Source of the DNA: an uncultured Selenomonas sp.
GTDB lineage: Bacteria; Bacillota; Negativicutes; Selenomonadales; Selenomonadaceae
Direction: 5' to 3'
Assembly: GCA_938045435.1 (NCBI GenBank)
Contig: CALIBA010000158.1
Coordinates: forward strand, 1-23,631
DNA length: 23,631 nt
Made by a program: the position numbers and the translations under genes. Shown in pieces: positions 11,840 to 18,513 of this stretch. Under the pieces are notes generated by a model. It had not been told where the DNA came from, did not search any database, and saw only the letters and a list, made by a program, of their open reading frames with translations. The first letter of the stretch is position 1, and every line of letters starts with the position of its first letter.

Positions 11840-12010
11840 ATGAAGTTGCGCAGATTCCGCATGAAAGGAAAAAACGACCCCGACGAGTTCCTCGCATGGT
11901 GTGCGAGGAAAGGTCTGAGCCGTGAGGATCTGGTGCTTATTCTTGCGTCGGTGGAACTTGATACTTCCGTGATGATTATGCCACGGCGAGGAGGAGCACA
12001 ACAACCATGA
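11840..12010 (+). CDS. Small basic protein, 56 aa, C-terminus encoded by repeat R3
   Basis: Begins MKLRRFRMKGKNDPDEFLAW and continues CARKGLSREDLVLILASVEL, a compact helical stretch. The last 16 or so residues (DTSVMIMPRRGGAQQP) are translated from the third copy of the cassette repeat, so the original C-terminus has probably been replaced when the repeat fused to this gene. The start is fixed by GAGGAGGTGAGGGGATG. Unlike its neighbours it has no convergent partner. Function unknown; it may be a truncated gene that is still translated. Confidence 0.55.
   Translation: MKLRRFRMKGKNDPDEFLAWCARKGLSREDLVLILASVELDTSVMIMPRRGGAQQP
11965..12006. repeat. Cassette repeat R3: degenerate copy
   Basis: Matches R2 over about 42 bases with a few changes. 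The minus-strand -10 has changed to CATAAT, and no minus-strand gene follows it to the left, consistent with loss of leftward function. It lies upstream of the P-loop gene at 12024 and inside the end of the gene at 11840. Confidence 0.7.
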
Positions 12011-12023
12011 GAGGGGTGCGATT

Positions 12024-12371
12024 ATGGAAAAGTCACGTTTTGAAGTCTACCTGCATTGTGTCCTAACAGAGGCTCAGATCAGGCTCCTGAAGGAATCTCT
12101 GCTTGCAGGTCGGCGGATTTACTTCTACGGCGCGGAGGGGACAGGGAAGTCGATGCTGTGCAGCATTCTCCGTCATAACGGGTTCGATGGAGTATTTGAG
12201 CCGGGTTCAGTCGTGATAGGCGGATCTGATGATCCAATCGGTCCATTTACTCTCCCGAAGAATCCGCGCGGAGTTGTCCTTCTGGAACTCTACGGATTGA
12301 AAAAGCACCTCGATCTGACCGAGGTGCTTGGATTCAGCCGCAGCGATATTGTTGCATGGCTCACGGCTTGA
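12024..12371 (+). CDS. Small P-loop NTPase-like protein, 115 aa
   Basis: A stand-alone nucleotide-binding protein. Walker A is clear: GRRIYFYGAEGTGKSMLC, with GAEGTGKS at residues 36-43. A possible Walker B is RGVVLLELYG (82-91), ending in Glu. The rest is too short for a complete AAA+ or helicase domain; the C-terminal part (LTEVLGFSRSDIVAWL) looks like a small helical tail. It could be a truncated ATPase, a decoy subunit or a small kinase-like enzyme. GAGAGGGG precedes the ATG. The gene overlaps a convergent gene by 11 bases and carries that gene's terminator in its coding region. Confidence 0.65.
   Translation: MEKSRFEVYLHCVLTEAQIRLLKESLLAGRRIYFYGAEGTGKSMLCSILRHNGFDGVFEPGSVVIGGSDDPIGPFTLPKNPRGVVLLELYGLKKHLDLTEVLGFSRSDIVAWLTA
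12299..12329 (-). terminator. Minus-strand terminator inside the P-loop gene
   Basis: AAGCACCTCG (12303-12312) and CGAGGTGCTT (12320-12329) are perfect inverted arms with a 7-base loop; on the minus strand the stem ends in CTTTTTC. It serves the gene at 12361-12645 while lying in the opposite coding sequence. Confidence 0.7.
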
Positions 12372-12645
12372 GTACGTTCGGGACGCGTGCATTGAAGTAC
12401 CAGTTTGGCTCTGATTCATCGGTGCGCTTCCTTTTGAAACCAGCGGCAACCATCGCCTCAGAGAAACATTCACTGGTGACGTGCTGATCTGGGAATCCTT
12501 GAGTACTCACGAAATGCTGTTTCAGTCCGTACGCTGAGTGCCGGCGGTTATACCCGGACTGCACTTTGAAGTTAAGGGCAATGTAGTCAAGAAGTGCGTC
12601 CTGCATATCGGTTGGCAGATCAGCAAAATGGTCAACATTTGGCAT
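12361..12645 (-). CDS. Hypothetical protein, 94 aa (convergent cassette gene)
   Basis: Begins MPNVDHFADLPTDMQDALLD and continues with a YIALNFKVQSGYNRRHSAYGLKQ region and an FSEAMVAAGFKRKR segment that resembles a DNA-binding helical unit. Similar small 'YN.RHS.YGLK..F' proteins occur in Bacillota prophages, with unknown function. GGGAGATG precedes the ATG. The upstream bases (CTGTGCTCAGTATA on the plus strand) look like a diverged form of the cassette repeat. It overlaps the P-loop gene by 11 bases at the 3' end. Confidence 0.65.
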   Translation of the reverse strand: MPNVDHFADLPTDMQDALLDYIALNFKVQSGYNRRHSAYGLKQHFVSTQGFPDQHVTSECFSEAMVAAGFKRKRTDESEPNWYFNARVPNVLKP

Positions 12646-12709
12646 ATCGCCATCTCCCTTCTGTGCTCAGTATAGCATATCAGTGGGAGAAGAAGAAAAG
12701 GTGATTCGT

Positions 12710-12964
12710 GTGATTGACAATAAATTTTCTGCGATTCTCGGCAGCAGGCTCATCAAGATCAGCAAAGTGGCGCGGGACACAGGGATTTCCCGCACCACGC
12801 TCACCAACATCTACTACAAGCGCAGTACCTATATCACGTTCGCCGTGCTCAACAAGCTGTGTGAGTACCTCGAGTGCGGCGTTGATGATCTGTTCCCATA
12901 TGTTGCCGATATTGACAGACCGCGAGAGGAGGGATGCCACAGCGATAATTCACCGGACGGTTAA
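12710..12964 (+). CDS. HTH transcriptional regulator (XRE/Cro type)
   Basis: An 84-residue protein, mostly one helix-turn-helix domain: ILGSRLIKISKVARDTGISRTTLTNIYYKRSTYITFAVLNKLCEYLECGVDDLF is the familiar HTH_26 pattern, with the recognition helix near SRTTLTNIYY. A charged, disordered tail follows (DRPREEGCHSD). The GTG at 12710 fits AAAAGG upstream; a GTG at 12683 has no SD. It opens the long rightward early operon, so it may regulate that operon or divergently the gene at 12645. Confidence 0.75.
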   Translation: MIDNKFSAILGSRLIKISKVARDTGISRTTLTNIYYKRSTYITFAVLNKLCEYLECGVDDLFPYVADIDRPREEGCHSDNSPDG

Positions 12965-13003
12965 AGATGATGTGAGGCTAAAACATAGAACGGAGGTGCA
13001 GTG

Positions 13004-13312
13004 ATGGATAACGCAGCAATGGAGTCCATCATCGCCAGTGCGATCGAGCGTGCAAGCAGATCGGTCGCGGTCGTGCGGGAGTGTCAAACACCAGACGAGC
13101 TCCTCACAGTCGTAGATGTTGCCGCAGTGCTGGGTGTTGGTAAGAACTACGCGAATATGCTGGTGCAGTCCGGTATTATCCGGGGCATTAAGCTGAACGG
13201 GATGAAGGTGCGCAGGCGCGAGCTTGAACGCTGGATGGCCGCAATGGATGGGATGGATCTGGAGGATCCTCGGAATCCAGTCCCGATTGAGAGGAAGGAG
13301 GCAGTTGCATGA
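13004..13312 (+). CDS. Excisionase-like / helix-turn-helix domain protein
   Basis: A 102-residue protein. Residues 30-75 are a MerR/excisionase-type winged helix: LLTVVDVAAVLGVGKNYANMLV, then GIIRGIKLNGMKVRRRELERWM, the pattern of a DNA-binding helix followed by a wing and a terminal 'ELERWM' helix. The N-terminal 28 residues are an extra helix. It could be the excisionase or an early regulator; its distance from int argues against a simple Xis. The ATG at 13004 follows GGAGGTG. Its TGA overlaps the next ATG. Confidence 0.7.
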   Translation: MDNAAMESIIASAIERASRSVAVVRECQTPDELLTVVDVAAVLGVGKNYANMLVQSGIIRGIKLNGMKVRRRELERWMAAMDGMDLEDPRNPVPIERKEAVA

Positions 13313-13623
13313 GCGTCAAGAAGGTGATTGTCGGATGTGCGCTCGCAGGACTAGCGATCCTGTTCGCAGGAGCGGCGGGCGAACCGTGGGGCGACGGTAA
13401 GAACGCCGTCCTTGTCGAGGAGGTCTACGTCGTCCAGAATGGGGATACGCTTTGGGGCATCGTAGAGGAGTACTGCGCGAAGAACACCGGCACGCGCCGC
13501 TATATCTTGGAATACAAGTCGGGGATTGAGGAACTGAATCCGTGGCTCCTCGAACGCCGTGGGATGATCTATCCCGGGGATCGTTTGAATATCACGTATT
13601 GGGTGAAAGGAGCGGAACAGTGA
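13309..13623 (+). CDS. LysM-domain protein with N-terminal signal/membrane segment
   Basis: A 104-residue protein. Residues 5-24 are hydrophobic (VIVGCALAGLAILFAGAAG), a signal peptide or anchor, followed by one LysM domain (VVQNGDTLWGIVEEYC to YPGDRLNITYWV) that binds peptidoglycan glycan chains. It is therefore exported, yet it lies in the early DNA-metabolism operon, overlapping its neighbours by ATGA and GTGA. It may change the host surface or wall early in infection, for example to exclude other phages. Similar small LysM genes occur in early operons of Bacillota phages, but the role is unproven. Confidence 0.78.
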   Translation: MSVKKVIVGCALAGLAILFAGAAGEPWGDGKNAVLVEEVYVVQNGDTLWGIVEEYCAKNTGTRRYILEYKSGIEELNPWLLERRGMIYPGDRLNITYWVKGAEQ

Positions 13624-13805
13624 AGAGTGAATGGAAAATCTCAAGCATGTACCTCGGCGGCAAGAAGGTCTATCAGGTCTACCGCATCAAGGATATGCGC
13701 GTTGTCGATCACAGCGGCAACCGCGAATACGCGGGTGGACTGCTGCACGATGAGCGCGAGGCGATGGCACATGCGGAGAAGCTGAACGCAGAGGCGACAT
13801 CATGA
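13620..13805 (+). CDS. Small hypothetical early protein, 61 aa
   Basis: Starts with a GTG that overlaps the LysM stop codon, with AAAGGAG 7 bases upstream. The product reads as a single small beta-rich unit (EWKISSMYLGGKKVYQVYRI, then MRVVDHSGNREYAGG) ending in a helix (DEREAMAHAEKLNAE). The 'YQVYR..D...VDHSGNRE' pattern is common in small phage proteins of this operon type; no function is known. Its TGA overlaps an ATG that begins a frame blocked by a TGA after three codons. Confidence 0.65.
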   Translation: MKSEWKISSMYLGGKKVYQVYRIKDMRVVDHSGNREYAGGLLHDEREAMAHAEKLNAEATS

Positions 13806-13834
13806 GTAATTGAAAAAATCGCACGACGCGCCTT

Positions 13835-14095
13835 GTGCTGGATAGTGTGACGGTGTCCGTCATGTCGTATCTGAACGAATTCGAGAACCGATGGCTGACG
13901 CTTTTCATGGTAATCGCAGAAGACAGCCTGTGTATCCCTCATAAAGGAACGGAATGGCGTCTTGCAAATGCGCGGCACGACAAGCTCGTGCAGGCCGCAG
14001 AGCTGATGGGCTATGCAGTGTTCTCGGAGGAAATCGACGGCAAAGAAAAAGCCGGAGCAGCGGCAACCGCTCCGAGCAACATGAAAGACTTATAG
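13835..14095 (+). CDS. Hypothetical early protein, 5' end interrupted by an in-frame TGA
   Basis: The open part encodes about 86 residues: LDSVTVSVMSYLNEFENRW, then TLFMVIAEDSLCIPH and a C-terminal helix HDKLVQAAELMGYAVFSEE. The natural start, by the ATGA overlap used throughout this operon, would be the ATG at 13802, but its fourth codon is TGA (13811-13813). The frame continues unbroken after it with KNRTTRLVLDSV. Translation must therefore begin at an internal GTG (13835) or ATG (13865), neither with a good SD, or the gene is dead. The function is not known. Confidence 0.5.
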   Translation: MLDSVTVSVMSYLNEFENRWLTLFMVIAEDSLCIPHKGTEWRLANARHDKLVQAAELMGYAVFSEEIDGKEKAGAAATAPSNMKDL

Positions 14096-14130
14096 TTGCA
14101 GTATAGCACAAATCATGGAGGATTTACAAC

Positions 14131-14625
14131 ATGACAATCAACATTAACCTCACTGGTATGGATCTCGCGGCAGCAGGTAAAGAGGGCGTAACCGCTCTCG
14201 TGAATGCCTGCACGGCATTCGCCGGCGCATCGCTCGGCACGGAGATCGAGATGTCGGACAAGCCGCACAAGATGATGTCGGGCGACAGCATCGTCGTGCC
14301 GGAGAAGGTGTATGCGGACGAGCCGATTCCGGCAAAGGCAGAACAGGCGGCACCTGCACCGATTGCTCCGCCGGCTGCATCGGAGACCATGGTACCTGCT
14401 ATGCCTGTCACCCCCGCGACACCTGCACCGATTCCGACAGCCGCCGCGCCGACGTATACAGTTGAGGAGCTGCAGACGGCATGTGCGCCGCTGATGGACG
14501 CGAACCGCATGGCAGATCTGCAACAGGTTCTCACGAAGTTCGGCGCGACATCGCTGCTGGATGTTCCAAAAGAGCAGTACGGGGCACTCGCCGCTGATCT
14601 GCGTGCGTTGGGGGCGCGTCTTTGA
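14131..14625 (+). CDS. Hypothetical phage protein with Ala/Pro-rich linker, 164 aa
   Basis: Three parts: an N-terminal region (residues 1-60, MTININLTGMDLAAAGKEGV), an extended Ala/Pro linker (about 65-108, with PAPIAPPAAS and TPATPAPIP) and a C-terminal helical domain (YTVEELQTACAPLMDANRM, then LTKFGATSLLDVP and YGALAADLRALGARL). That C-terminal domain is common just upstream of DUF2800 genes in Bacillota phages. Its function is unknown; the linker-plus-tail layout could suit a protein that tethers other replication proteins. GGAGG lies 9 bases before the ATG. The stop overlaps the next start. Confidence 0.7.
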   Translation: MTININLTGMDLAAAGKEGVTALVNACTAFAGASLGTEIEMSDKPHKMMSGDSIVVPEKVYADEPIPAKAEQAAPAPIAPPAASETMVPAMPVTPATPAPIPTAAAPTYTVEELQTACAPLMDANRMADLQQVLTKFGATSLLDVPKEQYGALAADLRALGARL

Positions 14626-15806
14626 TGGCCGCCGCACACGCACTTCTCAGCGCGTCGAGCGCACACCGCTGGCTCGTATGCACCGCTGCCCCGAAGCTTG
14701 AGGCTGAGTTCCCCGACACGACGAGCACGTATGCCAAAGAAGGGACGCTTGCACACGAGATCTGCGAGCTGAAGCTGACGAAGTACATCACAACAATGCC
14801 GCGTGGGACGTATACAAAGAAGCTCAACGCGCTCAAGAAGCACGAGCTCTATGACCCCGAGATGGACGAGACAACCGACAACTACCTTGACTACGTGAAA
14901 CGTACGGCACTCGGTTATGCAGTGCCGCCGAGCATTCAGATCGAGCGGCGCGTTGACTTCAGTGCCTACGCCCCCGACGGTTTCGGGACAGCGGACTGCC
15001 TCCTGCTTGCGGGCGACACGCTCCATGTCATTGACTATAAGCATGGCAAGGGCGTCGTCGTCGATGCGGATCACAACCCGCAGATGATGCTCTATGCACT
15101 CGGAGCGATGCACGATTTCGCACTGATCTACCGCTTCAAGACGGTCAAAATGGCGATCGTGCAGCCGCGCGTCGGCAGTATCAGCGAGTTCGCCTGTACG
15201 GCGGACGAGCTGCTTCACTGGGGCGAAACGGTCGTCAAAGTGAAGGCAGAGGAGGCTCTGGGAGACGCCCCTGTCTTTGCAGCGGGCGAGCACTGCCGTT
15301 TCTGTCGGGCAAAGCAGCAGTGCAAGGCACGCTGTGAGTATTACGCTGCGCTGCAGTCTGCAGCGCGGCAGAAAGACCCGCGCCTTATCTCGTTGGCCGA
15401 TCTCGGACACTATCTAAGCGTTGCGGACGAACTCAAGAAGTGGGCGGAGGATTTGCAGGAGTATGCACTCAGCGAGTGCCTTGCAGGGAGCGAAGTCCCC
15501 GGCTGGAAGGCTGTCGCGGGACGCGGCAGCCGCTCCTTTACGGATGCGGACAAGGCGTTCGCCATTCTCAAGAAGGACGGCATCGATGAATGTCTGCTCT
15601 ACAAGCGTGAACCGCTGTCATTGGCGCAGATAGAGAAAGAACTCGGCAAGGAGCGGTTTACGGAACTTGTCGGCAAGTTGGTTGTCAAAGCACCGGGTAA
15701 GCCTACGCTCGCTCCGGTATTTGATCCTCGTCCTGCGGTGACGAATGTACCGCAGGCGGCAGATGTATTTCAGGATTTAGGAACAGAAGGAGAAAAAGAA
15801 TCATGA
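14625..15806 (+). CDS. DUF2800 protein, RecB/Cas4-like PD-(D/E)xK nuclease
   Basis: A 393-residue protein of the DUF2800 family found in phage replication/recombination operons. The RecB-type nuclease core is visible: EGTLAHEICE (about residue 40), GTADCLLL with Asp124, and VIDYKHGKG with Asp137 and Lys139, then a QMMLYALGA helix. A four-cysteine cluster (HCRFCRAKQQCKARC, near residue 225) resembles the Fe-S cluster of Cas4/AddB nucleases. Paired with the next gene it is likely an exonuclease for phage recombination or DNA processing. The ATG at 14625 overlaps the upstream TGA. The nuclease role is inferred from motifs. Confidence 0.83.
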   Translation: MAAAHALLSASSAHRWLVCTAAPKLEAEFPDTTSTYAKEGTLAHEICELKLTKYITTMPRGTYTKKLNALKKHELYDPEMDETTDNYLDYVKRTALGYAVPPSIQIERRVDFSAYAPDGFGTADCLLLAGDTLHVIDYKHGKGVVVDADHNPQMMLYALGAMHDFALIYRFKTVKMAIVQPRVGSISEFACTADELLHWGETVVKVKAEEALGDAPVFAAGEHCRFCRAKQQCKARCEYYAALQSAARQKDPRLISLADLGHYLSVADELKKWAEDLQEYALSECLAGSEVPGWKAVAGRGSRSFTDADKAFAILKKDGIDECLLYKREPLSLAQIEKELGKERFTELVGKLVVKAPGKPTLAPVFDPRPAVTNVPQAADVFQDLGTEGEKES

Positions 15807-16483
15807 GTTACCAAATGCGACCCTCGGATGTACTGCTGCGGAACGTGCGTCTCTCGTACGTTCGTTTTGACAAGGCGGTATCGCGCAACCCCGGACAGGA
15901 GAAGAAGTACAGCTGCACGATCCTCGTGCCGAAGACGGATTTCGCGCAGAAGCAGGCGATCGATAACGCCATCGAGGCGGCGATCGCTATCGGACGGGAG
16001 AAGTTCGGCAACGCCGTTCCTCCAAAGCCCAAGACGGTGATCTGGGACGGCGACGGATATACGCAGTCGGGCAAGGAGTTCGGCCCTGAGGCAAAGGGGC
16101 ACTGGGTATTCACGGCGGGGCTTGCAGAGGCGCGCGGCCCCGTGCAGGTGGTTGACCTCAGTCGCAACCCGATTCTCAGTCCGAGCGAGATCTACAGCGG
16201 CATGTACGCCAACGTCCTCGTCAACTTCTACTTTTACAAGAACGAATCCGTCGGTGTCGGCGCGGGACTCGGCCCCGTACAGAAGGTCGCGGATGGTGAA
16301 CCGCTCGGAGGCACGCTGCCATCGGCGGATGATGTGTTCGGTGCACCGGACGCGACGGCGCCAATGGCAGGGCAGACATACGCAGCAGGTGCTCCGACGT
16401 ATGCACAACGGGGCGTATCTCCTGCGGTCGCGGCCGCTGTGATGCCGCCGCAGATCAACCCGCTGACAGGAGCACCGATGTAA
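15803..16483 (+). CDS. DUF2815 protein, probable ssDNA-binding protein
   Basis: A 226-residue DUF2815 protein. The N-terminal 150 residues are beta-rich (VLLRNVRLSYVRFDKAVS, then KYSCTILVPKTD and YANVLVNFYFY), as expected of an OB-like fold; the C-terminal 70 residues are low-complexity Ala/Pro/Gly (APMAGQTYAAGAPTYAQ), a tail like those of single-strand-binding proteins. It overlaps the DUF2800 gene by ATGA, and the two families travel together in phages, which supports a nuclease plus binding-protein recombination pair. ssDNA binding is inferred and not shown by a motif. Confidence 0.8.
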   Translation: MSYQMRPSDVLLRNVRLSYVRFDKAVSRNPGQEKKYSCTILVPKTDFAQKQAIDNAIEAAIAIGREKFGNAVPPKPKTVIWDGDGYTQSGKEFGPEAKGHWVFTAGLAEARGPVQVVDLSRNPILSPSEIYSGMYANVLVNFYFYKNESVGVGAGLGPVQKVADGEPLGGTLPSADDVFGAPDATAPMAGQTYAAGAPTYAQRGVSPAVAAAVMPPQINPLTGAPM

Positions 16484-16503
16484 TCCGAAGATCTGTCGAA
16501 CGA

Positions 16504-16523
16504 GGGGGCAGCCGCCCCCTTTT
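16504..16523 (+). terminator. Weak hairpin between DUF2815 and the polymerase gene
   Basis: GGGGGC and GCCCCC pair around AGCC, followed by TTTT. The T run is short, so this may only reduce read-through into the polymerase gene or protect the upstream mRNA end. Confidence 0.4.
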
Positions 16524-16535
16524 GGGGTCTTATTT

Positions 16536-18500
16536 ATGCGACATCTATCCATCGATCTTGAAACCTACAGTGAGAACAACATCAAACTCGGCATCCCGAA
16601 ATATGTGGAGTGCCCGAACTTCAAAATACTGTTATTCGCATACGCGTGGGACTTCGGCGCGGTGCACGTCGTCGATCTGGCACACGGGGAGGCAGTTCCC
16701 GCTAACGTGATCGACGCGCTCACGGATCCAGAGGTCACGAAGCACGCATTCAATGCGGCGTTTGAGCTGCACTGTCTGCACCGCAGCGGCATACTTACAC
16801 CATACGAACAGTGGGCGTGCACGCAACTCCACGGACTCTATCTCGGTTATCCCAAAAGTCTTGACGGCATCGGCAAGGCGCTCGGGCTACCGCAGGACAA
16901 GAAAAAGAGTGCGAGCGGCAAAGCCCTCATCCGTTATTTTTGCCTGCCGTGCAAGCCGACGAAGCGCAACGGGGGCAGGACGCGCAACCTGCCGGAGCAC
17001 GATCCAGAGAAGTGGGAGGCGTTCAAGGCGTACAACGCACAGGACGTTGTGACGGAGATGGAGGTCTGCCGCCGCCTTGCGGCGTTCCCCGTTCCCGATG
17101 CGCTGCACGCGGAATGGGTGACGGATCAGAAGATCAACCGGCACGGCGTTCTCCTTGACATGGAACTCGTACGCGGGGCGCTCCAAATCGACGCGGCCGA
17201 AAAGCAGCATCTTATGCAGGAAGCCGCCGCGATCACGGGGCTTGCTAATCCCAACAGCCGCGATCAGCTCCTCAAATGGCTCAACGACAACACGAACGTC
17301 GAGTTGGAGAAACTGACGAAGGAAAGCGTCGCCGAGGCACTCGAGGTCGCGGATGATACCGCCGCTAAGGTGCTGGATATCCGCAGACGGCTCTCAAAGA
17401 CCTCTGTCAAAAAGTACGAGATGATGAATGCTGCCGCAGGGGAAGACGACCGCGTGCGCGGTATTTTGCAAATCTACGGCGCGAACCGCACGGGTAGATG
17501 GGCGGGGCAGCTCATCCAAGGGCAGAACTTGCCGCGGAACTACATCAAGAATCTCGATCTTGCCCGTGATCTTGTGCGGAAGGGCAATCGGGAAGCGGTC
17601 GCCCTTCTCTTCGGCGATGTGGGTGATACACTCTCACAGCTCATCCGCACCGCAATCATCGCGCCGCCCGGAAAAATGCTCTGCGTCTCGGACTTCTCGG
17701 CGATCGAGGCGCGTGTGCTTGCATGGCTCGCCGGGGAAACGTGGGGACTGGAAGCATTCCGGCGCGGGGAGGACATCTATTGCAAGACCGCATCCAGTAT
17801 GTTCCATGTCCCCGTCGAAAAACACGGCGCGAACAGTCACCTGCGGCAAAAGGGCAAGATCGCAGTTCTCGCGTGTGGGTATCAGGGATGGACGCCCGCA
17901 CTCATCAGCATGGGTGCGCTCAAGATGGGACTCACCGAGGAGGAGTTACCCGATATCGTCAGTCGCTGGCGCAAAGCGAACCCGCGCATCGTGGACTTCT
18001 GGCAGAAGGCCGAGAACGCCGCACTCTATGTGATGAACACAGCGCGTCCCGTCGGTCTTGACCACGGCATCATCTTCGCACGCGAGAGCAACCCCGCCGA
18101 TGGAAGCGACTTTCTCACGATTACGCTGCCATCAGGACGCAAACTTTTTTATCCAAGCCCGCACCTTGCGATCAATGCGTTCGACCGTCAGGCACTGCAC
18201 TATCGCACGCAGGTCGGCGCGAACTGGGGGACGAACAGCACCTATGGCGGAAAACTCACGGAGAATATCACACAGGCAGTCGCACGCGACTGCCTCGCTG
18301 CGGCGATCACGCGCCTCACGGATGCGGGCTATCGCATCGTCATGCACGTCCATGATGAGGTCGTGATCGAGATCGACGAACTGGATCCGGAGGAAACGCT
18401 CGCGGAGGTCAACGCCTTCATGGGCGACCCGCTGCCGTGGGCACCGGGGCTGCATCTGACCGCCGCCGGATTCACCAGCAAATACTACATGAAGGACTGA
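16536..18500 (+). CDS. Phage DNA polymerase, family A
   Basis: Replicative polymerase of the phage, 654 residues: a 3'-5' proofreading exonuclease domain and a polymerase domain, but no 5'-3' exonuclease. Exo I is LSIDLETYS (Asp7, Glu9). Polymerase motif A is CVSDFSAIEARVLAWLAG (residues 383-400), motif B is around LRQKGKIAVLACGYQG (Arg, Lys and Tyr of the O helix), and motif C is MHVHDEVVIE (603-612, catalytic Asp607, Glu608). SVKKYEMMN and RTGRWAGQL are the DNA-contact segments common in phage polymerases. The SD before the ATG is weak (TGGGG). The VapE-type gene follows after 13 bases. Confidence 0.93.
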   Translation: MRHLSIDLETYSENNIKLGIPKYVECPNFKILLFAYAWDFGAVHVVDLAHGEAVPANVIDALTDPEVTKHAFNAAFELHCLHRSGILTPYEQWACTQLHGLYLGYPKSLDGIGKALGLPQDKKKSASGKALIRYFCLPCKPTKRNGGRTRNLPEHDPEKWEAFKAYNAQDVVTEMEVCRRLAAFPVPDALHAEWVTDQKINRHGVLLDMELVRGALQIDAAEKQHLMQEAAAITGLANPNSRDQLLKWLNDNTNVELEKLTKESVAEALEVADDTAAKVLDIRRRLSKTSVKKYEMMNAAAGEDDRVRGILQIYGANRTGRWAGQLIQGQNLPRNYIKNLDLARDLVRKGNREAVALLFGDVGDTLSQLIRTAIIAPPGKMLCVSDFSAIEARVLAWLAGETWGLEAFRRGEDIYCKTASSMFHVPVEKHGANSHLRQKGKIAVLACGYQGWTPALISMGALKMGLTEEELPDIVSRWRKANPRIVDFWQKAENAALYVMNTARPVGLDHGIIFARESNPADGSDFLTITLPSGRKLFYPSPHLAINAFDRQALHYRTQVGANWGTNSTYGGKLTENITQAVARDCLAAAITRLTDAGYRIVMHVHDEVVIEIDELDPEETLAEVNAFMGDPLPWAPGLHLTAAGFTSKYYMKD

Positions 18501-18513
18501 GGGAGGCGATGAG

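Noticed and set aside
11735..12004. Extension of the DUF2513-like minus-strand frame up to 12004.
   Set aside because: It would translate both promoter repeats (R2 and R3), producing a low-complexity N-terminus, and it skips the strong SD right before 11734.
14124..15410. A 428-codon minus-strand frame opposite the Ala/Pro-rich gene and the DUF2800 gene.
   Set aside because: Long antisense frames are expected in GC-rich coding DNA; both plus-strand genes have recognisable domains and proper starts.
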